Source of the DNA: Salegentibacter sp. R32
GTDB lineage: Bacteria; Bacteroidota; Bacteroidia; Flavobacteriales; Flavobacteriaceae
Assembly: GCF_008692195.1 (NCBI RefSeq)
Contig: NZ_RXOM01000060.1
Location: 62,001 to 126,000, forward strand
Direction: 5' to 3'
DNA: 64,000 bases
The notes under the pieces are model-generated. The model was given only the letters and a program-made list of their open reading frames with translations, had not been told where the DNA came from and made no database searches. This document shows positions 16,058 through 24,786 of the stretch, piece by piece (within the stretch, counting starts at the first letter, position 1; each line of letters starts with the position of its first letter). Made by a program: the position numbers and the translations under genes.

Positions 16058-17530
16058 ATGACTGCACACGAAAACAAGATTTTAGGCGAAGGACTTACTT
16101 ACGATGACGTCTTACTTGTACCAGCCTTTTCAGAAGTACTTCCCCGTGAGGTAAATATTCAAACAAAATTTACGCGAAACATTACCATTAATGTTCCCAT
16201 TGTTTCTGCTGCGATGGATACCGTCACAGAATCCAGAATGGCAATCGCGATTGCTAGGGAAGGAGGTATTGGTGTTTTGCATAAAAACATGACCATCGAG
16301 CAGCAAGCGCTCAAGGTGAGAAAAGTGAAACGTGCAGAAAGCGGAATGATTATCGACCCCGTTACCTTGCCTATTACCGCAAAAGTAAAAGATGCAAAAG
16401 CATCAATGGCAGAACATAGCATTGGTGGAATTCCTATTGTTTCTGAAGAAGGAAAGCTTTTAGGAATTGTAACCAATCGTGATTTACGTTTTGAAAAAAA
16501 CAATAATAGGCCTATTTCTGAAGTGATGACCTCAGAAAATTTGGTAACCGTAGCTGAAGGAACTTCCTTAGATGACGCTGAAGATATTTTACAAGCCAAT
16601 AAAATTGAAAAACTTCCGGTAGTCAATAAAGAAAATAAATTAGTTGGTTTAATCACTTTTAGGGATATTACAAAGCTTACTCAAAAACCCATTGCCAATA
16701 AAGACCAATACGGAAGATTGCGCGTAGCTGCGGCTTTAGGAGTTACCGCAGATGCCGTAGAAAGAGCGGAAGCTCTAGTAAAAGCAGGAGTTGATGCAGT
16801 GGTTATCGATACCGCTCACGGCCATACCAAAGGCGTGGTTTATGTTTTAAAAGAAGTAAAAAAGAAATTCCCAGACTTAGAAGTTGTAGTTGGGAATATT
16901 GCTACAGCAGATGCCGCTAGATATTTAGTAGATGCCGGAGCAGATGCGGTAAAAGTAGGGATTGGTCCGGGTTCTATTTGTACGACACGTGTAGTGGCCG
17001 GAGTTGGTTTTCCTCAATTTTCAGCTGTTTTAGAAGTTGCTGAAGCATTAAAAGATACCGGAGTTCCCGTAATTGCCGATGGTGGTATTCGCTATACCGG
17101 TGATATCCCAAAAGCGTTAGCGGCGGGAGCAGATTGCGTGATGCTAGGCTCTTTATTAGCAGGAACAAAGGAATCACCAGGGGAAACCATTATTTACGAA
17201 GGAAGAAAATTTAAGTCTTATCGCGGAATGGGTTCTGTAGAAGCAATGCAAAAAGGTTCTAAAGATCGTTATTTCCAAGATGTAGAAGACGATATTAAAA
17301 AATTAGTCCCTGAAGGGATTGTAGGCCGTGTTCCTTATAAAGGAGAATTGGTAGAAAGTATGAACCAGTTTATCGGTGGTTTACGTGCCGGAATGGGATA
17401 TTGTGGTTCTAAAGATATTGCTTCGTTAAAAAGTGATGCAAAATTCATTAAAATCACTTCTTCAGGAATTATGGAAAGTCATCCACACGATGTGACCATT
17501 ACCAAAGAAGCACCTAATTATTCGAGATAA
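16058..17530 (+). CDS. guaB: Inosine-5'-monophosphate dehydrogenase
   Basis: A 490-residue enzyme that oxidises IMP to XMP with NAD+, the committed step of GMP synthesis. The start at 16058 ([22 protein letters not shown]) gives the standard length; nine more codons upstream overlap the promoter. The barrel is interrupted by paired CBS domains (about 95-215; [22 protein letters not shown] and [22 protein letters not shown]). The NAD/IMP site includes [17 protein letters not shown] with catalytic Cys308, then [29 protein letters not shown], and the flap region [22 protein letters not shown] strong terminator follows. Confidence 0.97.
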   Translation: MTAHENKILGEGLTYDDVLLVPAFSEVLPREVNIQTKFTRNITINVPIVSAAMDTVTESRMAIAIAREGGIGVLHKNMTIEQQALKVRKVKRAESGMIIDPVTLPITAKVKDAKASMAEHSIGGIPIVSEEGKLLGIVTNRDLRFEKNNNRPISEVMTSENLVTVAEGTSLDDAEDILQANKIEKLPVVNKENKLVGLITFRDITKLTQKPIANKDQYGRLRVAAALGVTADAVERAEALVKAGVDAVVIDTAHGHTKGVVYVLKEVKKKFPDLEVVVGNIATADAARYLVDAGADAVKVGIGPGSICTTRVVAGVGFPQFSAVLEVAEALKDTGVPVIADGGIRYTGDIPKALAAGADCVMLGSLLAGTKESPGETIIYEGRKFKSYRGMGSVEAMQKGSKDRYFQDVEDDIKKLVPEGIVGRVPYKGELVESMNQFIGGLRAGMGYCGSKDIASLKSDAKFIKITSSGIMESHPHDVTITKEAPNYSR

Positions 17531-17547
17531 TTAGTTTATTTCACAGT

Positions 17548-17588
17548 AAAACAAAAGAGCCTTCCAAATTGGAAGGCTCTTTTGTTTT
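17548..17588 (+). terminator. Intrinsic terminator of guaB
   Basis: An 18-base perfect stem, AAAACAAAAGAGCCTTCC / GGAAGGCTCTTTTGTTTT (17548-17565 and 17571-17588), with a five-base loop and a U-rich tail. Confidence 0.92.
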
Positions 17589-17667
17589 AGGAATATATTT
17601 TTATTTGTGTATTTAGATAAAATAATACTAAAAATTCAAGTCTAATTTTGTGTATATTTAAATTGTT

Positions 17668-17679
17668 ATTAACGTTAAT
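17668..17679. promoter_or_regulatory. CG-centred palindrome upstream of the first acetate-channel gene
   Basis: ATTAACGTTAAT is a perfect 12-base palindrome about 80 bases before the start at 17759. Its CG centre and length resemble LacI-family operators, but its arms differ from the PUL sites (TAAAACGTTTTA). A TATATTTA (17653-17660) nearby could be a weak -7 element. Confidence 0.35.
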
Positions 17680-17758
17680 TGTGAATTTTTCGTTAAACAC
17701 AGATTTGAATTATCATAAGTAATTTAAAAGTATTTTCAATAAAAACAACTAACTAATA

Positions 17759-18349
17759 ATGGAGAATAAATCTACTTACAGTATTATAGATACAACTGCA
17801 AATCCTGGTCCGTTAGGGCTTTTAGCTTTTGGGATGACAACCGTTTTATTAAATATTCACAATGCAGGATTTTATGAAATGAACTCTATGATTTTTGGGA
17901 TGGGTATATTTTATGGAGGTACTGCACAGGTTATTGCCGGAATATTAGAGGCCAAAAAAGGTAATACGTTTGGCTTAACAGCTTTTACTTCCTATGGTTT
18001 CTTTTGGCTTACCTTGGTAGGTTTATTAGTATTGCCAAAATTAGGTTGGATTCAATCCCCTTCAAATACAGCAATGATTTGTTATTTAGTTATGTGGGGA
18101 ATATTTACATTTTTATTGTTTTTTGGAACTCTCAAAATCAATAAAGCCCTTCAATTTGTATTTGCAACTTTAGCTTTACTCTTCTTTTTATTGGCACTTG
18201 GCGATGCCACCGGAAATAAATTATTAAAACAGATTACAGGCTTTGAAGGAATTATCTGTGGCGGTTCTGCAATTTATACAGGTGTAGGAACATTACTAAA
18301 TGAAGTTTACGGTAAAGAACTATTTCCGCTAGGAACAGTAAAAAAGTAA
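17759..18349 (+). CDS. Acetate uptake channel, AceTr/SatP (GPR1/FUN34/YaaH) family, copy 1
   Basis: A 196-residue inner-membrane protein with six hydrophobic helices. The family signature [23 protein letters not shown] lies at residues 15-37 (family NPAPLGL-type motif). [29 protein letters not shown] and FTSYGFFW follow. SatP-type proteins move acetate, and in some cases succinate, with protons. A second copy at 58102 inside the PUL differs at only about 25 of 196 positions. This copy stands alone between the guaB terminator and its own terminator, immediately upstream of the PUL, and may be constitutive or controlled by the palindrome at 17668. Confidence 0.92.
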   Translation: MENKSTYSIIDTTANPGPLGLLAFGMTTVLLNIHNAGFYEMNSMIFGMGIFYGGTAQVIAGILEAKKGNTFGLTAFTSYGFFWLTLVGLLVLPKLGWIQSPSNTAMICYLVMWGIFTFLLFFGTLKINKALQFVFATLALLFFLLALGDATGNKLLKQITGFEGIICGGSAIYTGVGTLLNEVYGKELFPLGTVKK

Positions 18350-18373
18350 AAGACGCTAAAAAGCGATTTAAAG

Positions 18374-18398
18374 GCTCTCGTTTAGAGAGCTTTTTTTT
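18374..18398 (+). terminator. Intrinsic terminator of acetate-channel copy 1
   Basis: GCTCTC (18374-18379) pairs with GAGAGC (18385-18390) across a five-base loop, followed by eight Ts. Confidence 0.85.
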
Positions 18399-18446
18399 AT
18401 GTTTTATATGAAAAAAGTTTCAAAATAATTTTATTAAAATATTTTG

Positions 18447-18460
18447 CTAAAACGTTTTAT
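18447..18460. promoter_or_regulatory. LacI-type operator, PUL unit 1
   Basis: CTAAAACGTTTTAT contains the perfect 12-base palindrome TAAAACGTTTTA at 18448-18459, preceded by TTTTG. It lies about 56 bases before the GTG start of the GH38-like gene. The same core recurs upstream of other PUL units, and a LacI-family gene lies at 27715. The operator assignment is inferred from this pattern. Confidence 0.75.
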
Positions 18461-18515
18461 TATTTTAATTTGCTCAAAATTTAAGTAGTTATTTTTTAAA
18501 TAATATAATAAAACT

Positions 18516-21059
18516 GTGTTTTTTACTTCTAATCACTTTATAATTTTCATCCTATTTTTTACTGTTTGTTCGTTGAATCTTTCGGCGCAAGAAAAGGCAT
18601 ATTTTATTGATGGTTTTCACGGTGGAATTTGGGGACATTATCCTGAAAAATATACCTCTTATATTATTGAAGAATTAGAAGAGCACCCAGATTGGAAAAT
18701 TAACTTGGAAATTGAACCGGAAACTTGGGATAGGGTTCAAAAAATAGATGCAGAAGGTTATGAGAAATTCAAAATAATTTTTTCAGATCAATCTTCGAAA
18801 GGTAGAATTGAGTACGTAAATCCTAGTTACGGACAAAGTTACCTGTTCAATACTTCAGGGGAAAGCATTATTCGGCAATTTCATTATGGAATGAAAAAGT
18901 TGGAAGAACATTTTCCAAATGCGGTTTATAGCACTTATTCTTCAGAAGAGCCTTGTTTCACTAGCGCACTACCACAAATTTTAAAATCATTTGGTTTTCA
19001 ATACGCTTCTTTAAAAAATCCCAATACCTGTTGGGGAGGTTACATGAGAGCTCATGGCGGTGAATTAATTAATTGGACTGGGCCGGATGGTTCACAAATT
19101 ATCACTTCACCCCGTTATGAAATTGAAAAGCTAAAACCCGGTTCTACTTGGGAAACTATAGGAAATAGAAATTCTGTTGAATTTATTCAAGCAGCTTTCG
19201 ACTACGGAATTGAAAATCCTATAGGAATGTGTTTACAAGATGCCGTTTGGCGATGGGGACCTTGGTTGAAAGATGAATATTATAAGCCGAGTATTTACAC
19301 AACTTGGAGAAATTATTTTGAAAATATTGCTAATAAAAATAAACAAATTTCTACGTGGAAATTTAATCAAGAAGATGTGTTGGTGAGTCTGGTTTGGGGT
19401 TCACAAATTCTTCAGCAATTAGCGCAACGAGTTAGGACTGCAGAAAACAATATTGTACAGGCAGAAAAAGTGGCGGTGATAAATTATCTAGTAGAAAATA
19501 AACCTTATCCAAACGAGAATTTAGATGAAGCTTGGCGACAGCTTTTACTGGCGCAACATCACGATTGTTGGATTGTGCCCTACAATGGTAAACCCGGTAA
19601 TAATTGGGCAGACAAAGTAAAACGTTGGACGACTCATAGCAATAGAGTAAGTGATGAAGTTATTTCAACAAAAACCAATTCTTCAAAATTTATTAAAGTT
19701 TACAATACTTCCGGTTACACTAGAAATGATTTTGTGTATGTAGAAGTGCCTGAAGATTTTCAAGAGAGAAAAATTCAATTGAAAGATGAAAATAATCAAA
19801 TTTATTCAGCCGAATTCATTCAGAAAAAAGATAAACAATATTTAAACTTTAAAGCAGAAGTCCCTGCTTTTGGTTATCGGGTGTTTAGTATTGAAGAGAA
19901 AAAAAATCAAACAAAGTCTTCCATAAAAATAGACTACAATAGAAATTTAATAAAGGTGAATACTCCGCTTTATCAGTTAACATTTGATAAATCTAAAGGC
20001 GGAAGTATAACCAGTTTAATAGCAAAAGAACTTGAACAAAAAGAATTCGTAAATCAAGATTTAAAAGAAAAATTTAGCGGACTCCAAGCCAATTTTTACG
20101 AAGAGGATGGTTTTCAAACTACTTTTTCTGAAGAATCTGAATTTGAAGTGCTAGCTCAATCGCCGGAATTTCTCACCTTACAAATAAAAACACAGATTAA
20201 TCATATTCCGGTAGTCAAAAACGTTACAGTTTATAGATCAAATCCACGAATAGATTTCAATTTAAAAATAGATTGGAAAAAAAATATAGGGATAGGAGTA
20301 GACCCTGATGTAGAATTTAAAAGAAAATCAGTAAAAAAAGTATTTTATGATGATCGCGGCAAACTATTGACTGTTTTTCCGTTGAATTTAGAAGGGCAGC
20401 GTGTGTTTAAAAACGCTCCTTTTGATGCGATGGAAAGTCAATTGGAAAATACTTTTTATGATAGTTGGGACGGTATAAAGAATAATATGATAGTGAATTG
20501 GGTAGATGTAACCGATAAAGAGGAAAAATACGGTTTCGCACTATTTTCTGACCATACTACAACTTACACACACGGAAAAGATTTTCCGTTAGGCCTAACT
20601 ATTCAATATTCAGGAGCCGGTTTATGGGGAAGAAATTATACCATCGAAGGCCCTTCAGAAGTCAATTATTCCATTTTACCACACAAAGGAAATTGGCAAG
20701 AAGCACAAATTTGGAAACAGAATACCAATTGGGACGAACCTCTACGAGCTACATTTCTAAATGCAAAACCTTCCCAGACTTCCGAATCTTTATTGAAGTT
20801 GGAAAAAGAAGGGTGGCAACTTACTTCCGTAGAAAAAAGGGGAGAATCGCTTTATCTGAGAATTTTTAATGCTGAAGGGAATAGTGAACCCGGAAACATC
20901 AATTTCAACTTTAACCCCGGCCAAGTTTCATTAGTAGAACTAAACGGAGAAGAAAAAAACAAGTTGCAGGTTTTTTCAAAAAATCAACAATATCAACTAG
21001 AATTGGAAATGCCTCAATTTGGTTTCAGAACAATAAAATTAACAAACTATTCTAAATGA
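18516..21059 (+). CDS. GH38-like alpha-mannosidase family protein, atypical active site
   Basis: An 847-residue secreted protein with a GTG start and a signal peptide ending at SAQ (residue 25). The N-terminal barrel keeps GH38-like landmarks: the ESIIRQFHYGM segment (116-126), EEPCFTSALPQILKSFGF (144-161) at the place of the canonical DPFGHS..LP loop, and the helix-bundle motif AQHHDCWIV (His348-His349-Asp350). Residues about 390-847 are the beta-rich GH38 C-terminal part. The zinc site looks altered: the usual HxD is HGG (His35), and the nucleophile position reads Glu. It is first gene of PUL unit 1, overlapping the next gene by four bases (ATGA). Specificity is uncertain; it could be a divergent alpha-mannosidase or a related glycosidase. 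Confidence 0.75.
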   Translation: MFFTSNHFIIFILFFTVCSLNLSAQEKAYFIDGFHGGIWGHYPEKYTSYIIEELEEHPDWKINLEIEPETWDRVQKIDAEGYEKFKIIFSDQSSKGRIEYVNPSYGQSYLFNTSGESIIRQFHYGMKKLEEHFPNAVYSTYSSEEPCFTSALPQILKSFGFQYASLKNPNTCWGGYMRAHGGELINWTGPDGSQIITSPRYEIEKLKPGSTWETIGNRNSVEFIQAAFDYGIENPIGMCLQDAVWRWGPWLKDEYYKPSIYTTWRNYFENIANKNKQISTWKFNQEDVLVSLVWGSQILQQLAQRVRTAENNIVQAEKVAVINYLVENKPYPNENLDEAWRQLLLAQHHDCWIVPYNGKPGNNWADKVKRWTTHSNRVSDEVISTKTNSSKFIKVYNTSGYTRNDFVYVEVPEDFQERKIQLKDENNQIYSAEFIQKKDKQYLNFKAEVPAFGYRVFSIEEKKNQTKSSIKIDYNRNLIKVNTPLYQLTFDKSKGGSITSLIAKELEQKEFVNQDLKEKFSGLQANFYEEDGFQTTFSEESEFEVLAQSPEFLTLQIKTQINHIPVVKNVTVYRSNPRIDFNLKIDWKKNIGIGVDPDVEFKRKSVKKVFYDDRGKLLTVFPLNLEGQRVFKNAPFDAMESQLENTFYDSWDGIKNNMIVNWVDVTDKEEKYGFALFSDHTTTYTHGKDFPLGLTIQYSGAGLWGRNYTIEGPSEVNYSILPHKGNWQEAQIWKQNTNWDEPLRATFLNAKPSQTSESLLKLEKEGWQLTSVEKRGESLYLRIFNAEGNSEPGNINFNFNPGQVSLVELNGEEKNKLQVFSKNQQYQLELEMPQFGFRTIKLTNYSK

Positions 21060-22441
21060 TGAAAAAAATAATTTTAAGTCTTGCTCTCATCTTTTTTGTA
21101 TTGAATCATGCCAACGCTCAAGAATTAAAACCTTTTCAAGAAGGCGACCGCGTAGCTTTTTTAGGAAATAGTATTACCGAAGCAGGTTTTTATGAAAACT
21201 ACATTTGGTTATATTATATGACTCATTTCCCTGATCGGAAAATTAAAATAATGAATGCAGGTATTGGAGGTGATACTGCCGAAATGATGAATGCTCGTTT
21301 TGAAGGTGATGTATTGAAATTAGATCCCAACATTGTAGTGCTCACTTTTGGAATGAATGACAGCGGATATTTTGAATTCTGGAAAGATAATGCTGACAAA
21401 ACTGCCCAAGAACGAATAGCTAATTCATTAAAAAACTTTCAAGAACTTCAAGAAAAATTTAAAAATCATCCGGAAATTACTCCTGTAATTATGTCCGGAT
21501 CTCCTTTTGATGAGTCGGTTAAAATAGGCGCTAATAATTTTGATGGTAAAAAAGAAACCATTGAAAAAATAGTAGCTTTTCAGGAGAAAGCGGCAAAGAA
21601 AAATAATTGGGCGTATGTAGATTTATACCACCCTATGCTCAAAATAACCGAACGGGAACAAAGAAAAGATTCCACATATACCATTACAGGACCTGACCGT
21701 ATTCATCCGGGAAAACCGGGACATTTAGTGATGGCCTCTATATTCTTAAAAAATCAAGGATTGGCTGGAAAACCAGTGGCCAATGTACAAATTGATACCA
21801 GAAAAGAAAAAATTCAGCAATCAGTAAATGCTTCCACAAAACTTATAGAAGCTTCCAAAAAGCAGGTGAAATTTAATTATGAAGCCAAATCGCTTCCCTT
21901 TCCTATAGATTCGGTTTCCAGTACCTGGGGAAATCCTCACAAACAACACGAAGCCTTGGCGATTTATCCTTTCATGAAACAATTTAACCAAGAACTCTTA
22001 AAAGTTGAAAACCTAAAAAAAGGAAAGTATCAGCTAAAAATTGACGGAGAAAAGATAGCTCAATTCTCTGCAGATAGTTTAGCAAAAGGAATTAATCTCG
22101 CTTATCTTTCCAATACACCACAATACAAACAGGCAAAAAATGTGATGTATTTAAATGAGTTACGCGGTGAAATTGAAAATAAATTTAGACAATATGCTTG
22201 GATTCAATTTAATTTCATGAAAGATAAAGGTTTATTATTTGATGATTCGCAAGAAGCTTTGGATACAGCAAATGCTGTTAAAGAAGGTTTTCTGCCTAGT
22301 AAAATGGGGATTTATCAAACCTTTCGCTATAAAGAAATTCGAGAAATGTGGAAGGAGAATATGACAAAAGTAACGAATATGATTTATGAGATGAATCAAC
22401 CCAAAGATCACATTATCGAAATCAGTTTAATTGAAGATTAA
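21056..22441 (+). CDS. SGNH/GDSL-family esterase
   Basis: A 461-residue secreted hydrolase with signal peptide 1-22 (NANAQ). All four SGNH blocks are present: GNSIT with nucleophile Ser39, AGIGGDTAEMM, FGMNDS (oxyanion Asn), and DRIHPGKPGH with Asp214 and His217 as the rest of the triad. The catalytic domain covers about 28-245. The remaining 215 residues are a helix-rich extension I cannot name. In a glycan locus the likely role is removal of O-acetyl or another acyl group from sugars. Its ATG overlaps the upstream stop codon, so translation is probably coupled. Confidence 0.88.
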   Translation: MMKKIILSLALIFFVLNHANAQELKPFQEGDRVAFLGNSITEAGFYENYIWLYYMTHFPDRKIKIMNAGIGGDTAEMMNARFEGDVLKLDPNIVVLTFGMNDSGYFEFWKDNADKTAQERIANSLKNFQELQEKFKNHPEITPVIMSGSPFDESVKIGANNFDGKKETIEKIVAFQEKAAKKNNWAYVDLYHPMLKITEREQRKDSTYTITGPDRIHPGKPGHLVMASIFLKNQGLAGKPVANVQIDTRKEKIQQSVNASTKLIEASKKQVKFNYEAKSLPFPIDSVSSTWGNPHKQHEALAIYPFMKQFNQELLKVENLKKGKYQLKIDGEKIAQFSADSLAKGINLAYLSNTPQYKQAKNVMYLNELRGEIENKFRQYAWIQFNFMKDKGLLFDDSQEALDTANAVKEGFLPSKMGIYQTFRYKEIREMWKENMTKVTNMIYEMNQPKDHIIEISLIED

Positions 22442-22448
22442 TTTCAAC

Positions 22449-24785
22449 ATGAAACAACTTTCATTCTTACTTATACTATTCATAGTTCTTTCTTGCGGAA
22501 AGAAAAAAGAAGAAACTACTGCGGTCACCAAGAAAGAAAATACAAAAACTCCGGCAGATTATGTAAATCCAATGATTGGCGCTAGTACCAACGTGGGTGA
22601 CGCGGGAGTTTATCACGGTCTGGGAAAAACTTTCCCTGGAGCAGATACTCCTTATGGAATGGTTCAAGTAAGTCCCAATACCATCACCGGTGGCGATAAT
22701 GGTTCGGGTTACAGTTCGGAGCATACCAGTATTGAAGGTTTTGCATTTACACAAATGAGCGGCGTAGGTTGGTTTGGCGATTTAGGGAACTTTTTAGTGA
22801 TGCCCACCATCGGAAAGCTTCATACCAATAGTGGAAGTATAGAAAACCCTTCAAGCGGTTATCGTTCCAGTTATGATAAAAGTTCAGAAGAAGCTTCAGC
22901 GGGATATTATAAAGTTCATTTAAGTGATTACGATGTGACTGCAGAAGCTACCACAGCTCCTCATAGTGGAATGTTACGTTTTACCTTTCCAGAGTCAGAT
23001 TCAGCAAGAATTCAAATAGATTTAGCGCGAAGAGTAGGAGGAACTTCAACTCTACAATCGGTAAAAGTAGTGAACAATCATACGATTGAAGGTTGGATGA
23101 AATGTACACCGGAAGGCGGTGGTTGGGGAAATGGCGATGGAAAAGCCAATTATACGGTTCATTTTTATGCAGAATTCAGTAAGCCTTTTAAAAACTCCGG
23201 AATCTGGTCGGCCGCTATTCCTGATGATTGGTCCAGAAAGCGGGAATCTGTTACCAGTGAAAAATATCAAAATCAAATTGCTAATGCCGAAGTGCTTCCC
23301 AAAGCTTCAGAAAAAGAAGGAAAACACTTAGGTTTTTATGCAGAATTTGACACTGAAAAAGGAGAGCAAATTCTATTGAAATCTGGCATTTCATTCATCA
23401 GTATAGAAGGGGCCAAGAAAAATTTAAAAGCTGAAATAAACGATTTCAATTTTGATGAAATTCGAAAATCAGCCAAACAGTTATGGAACGAATCTTTAGG
23501 TGATATTGAAATAGCTGGAGGTTCTGAAGAAGAAAAAACTATTTTTTATACTGCATTGTACCACACTAAAATAGATCCCAGGATTTTTGAAGATGTCGAT
23601 GGGCAATATTTGGGTGGTGATGGGAAAGCCCATGCTTCAGAAGGTTTTACCAAGCGGACTATCTTTAGTGGTTGGGATGTTTTCCGTAGCCAGATGCCTT
23701 TGCAAACCATTATTAATCCTGAGTTAACGAATGATATGATTAATTCGTTAATCACTTTAGCAGAGCAAAAAGAAAAAGATTATTTTGAGCGTTGGGAATT
23801 GTTAAATGCTTATAGTGGTTGTATGTTAGGAAATCCGGCTGTCTCAGTTTTAGCCGATGCTTATGCCAAAGGAATTAAAGATTATGATGTAGAAAAAGCC
23901 TATGAACTCGCCAAAGGAAGCGTCAATAAATTTGGCAATCAGGAATTAGGTTACACACCCGGTAATCTTGGGATTTCTTATACGTTGGAATATGCGTATT
24001 TTGACTGGTGTTTTGCTCAATTAGCGGAACAGTTAAATAAATCTGACGACACAGAGGAATATCAAAAACGTTCTAAATATTATGTGAATATTTTTGATGA
24101 AGAAAAAGATTGGTTCCGACCCAAAGATGAAAATGGAAATTGGTTACCATGGCCAAAAGAAGGTCGATTAGAGCAATGGTATGGGAGTATGGAAAGTAAT
24201 GCGTACCAACAAGGCTGGTTTGTTCCGCAGGACATCGAAGGAATGGTTGATTTGATGGGCGGTAAAGAAAAAGTAATCGACGACTTGGTGAATTTCTTTG
24301 AAAAAGCTCCTGAAAATATGATGTGGAACAATTATTACAATCACGCTAACGAGCCGGTACATCACGTTCCCTTTTTATTCAACAGATTAGGAAAACCTTG
24401 GCTCACCCAAAAATACACACGAATGATTTGCAAAAGAGCCTATAAAAATTCGGTTGAAGGATTAGTGGGTAATGAAGATGTAGGGCAAATGTCTGCTTGG
24501 TATGTGTTGGCCGCTTCAGGAATTCATCCTATCGCCCCTGGAGAAACACGACTTGAAATTACAAGTCCGATGTTTGAAAAAATTACACTAAATGCCAATA
24601 AAGAAAATAGCTTCAGCATACAAGCAAATAATAATAGTAAGGAAAATATTTACATTCAAAGTGCTACATTAAATGGTCAACCTTATGAAAACTGCTATAT
24701 AGATTATCAAGATATTATGGCAGGAGGAGAACTTATTTTAGAAATGGGCGCCAAACCAAATAAGAATTGGGGTAATAACAATTAA
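22449..24785 (+). CDS. GH92 alpha-mannosidase, lipoprotein (copy 1)
   Basis: A 778-residue calcium-dependent exo-alpha-mannosidase family member. I use the ATG at 22449 rather than an in-frame TTG at 22431, because the signal then reads MKQLSFLLILFIVLSCGKKK with a clean lipobox. GH92 landmarks are YVNPMIGAS, FPGADTPYGMVQVSP, the acid-bearing MESNAYQQGWFVPQDIEGMVDLMGG (Glu582), NEPVHHVPFLFNRLGKPW, and the base motif GNEDVGQMSAWYVLAASGIHP (Asp677). The full NEPVHH loop is what I associate with alpha-1,2-type enzymes, but linkage specificity is not decidable here. Probably periplasmic or surface lipoprotein in PUL unit 1. Confidence 0.95.
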   Translation: MKQLSFLLILFIVLSCGKKKEETTAVTKKENTKTPADYVNPMIGASTNVGDAGVYHGLGKTFPGADTPYGMVQVSPNTITGGDNGSGYSSEHTSIEGFAFTQMSGVGWFGDLGNFLVMPTIGKLHTNSGSIENPSSGYRSSYDKSSEEASAGYYKVHLSDYDVTAEATTAPHSGMLRFTFPESDSARIQIDLARRVGGTSTLQSVKVVNNHTIEGWMKCTPEGGGWGNGDGKANYTVHFYAEFSKPFKNSGIWSAAIPDDWSRKRESVTSEKYQNQIANAEVLPKASEKEGKHLGFYAEFDTEKGEQILLKSGISFISIEGAKKNLKAEINDFNFDEIRKSAKQLWNESLGDIEIAGGSEEEKTIFYTALYHTKIDPRIFEDVDGQYLGGDGKAHASEGFTKRTIFSGWDVFRSQMPLQTIINPELTNDMINSLITLAEQKEKDYFERWELLNAYSGCMLGNPAVSVLADAYAKGIKDYDVEKAYELAKGSVNKFGNQELGYTPGNLGISYTLEYAYFDWCFAQLAEQLNKSDDTEEYQKRSKYYVNIFDEEKDWFRPKDENGNWLPWPKEGRLEQWYGSMESNAYQQGWFVPQDIEGMVDLMGGKEKVIDDLVNFFEKAPENMMWNNYYNHANEPVHHVPFLFNRLGKPWLTQKYTRMICKRAYKNSVEGLVGNEDVGQMSAWYVLAASGIHPIAPGETRLEITSPMFEKITLNANKENSFSIQANNNSKENIYIQSATLNGQPYENCYIDYQDIMAGGELILEMGAKPNKNWGNNN

Positions 24786-24786
24786 T

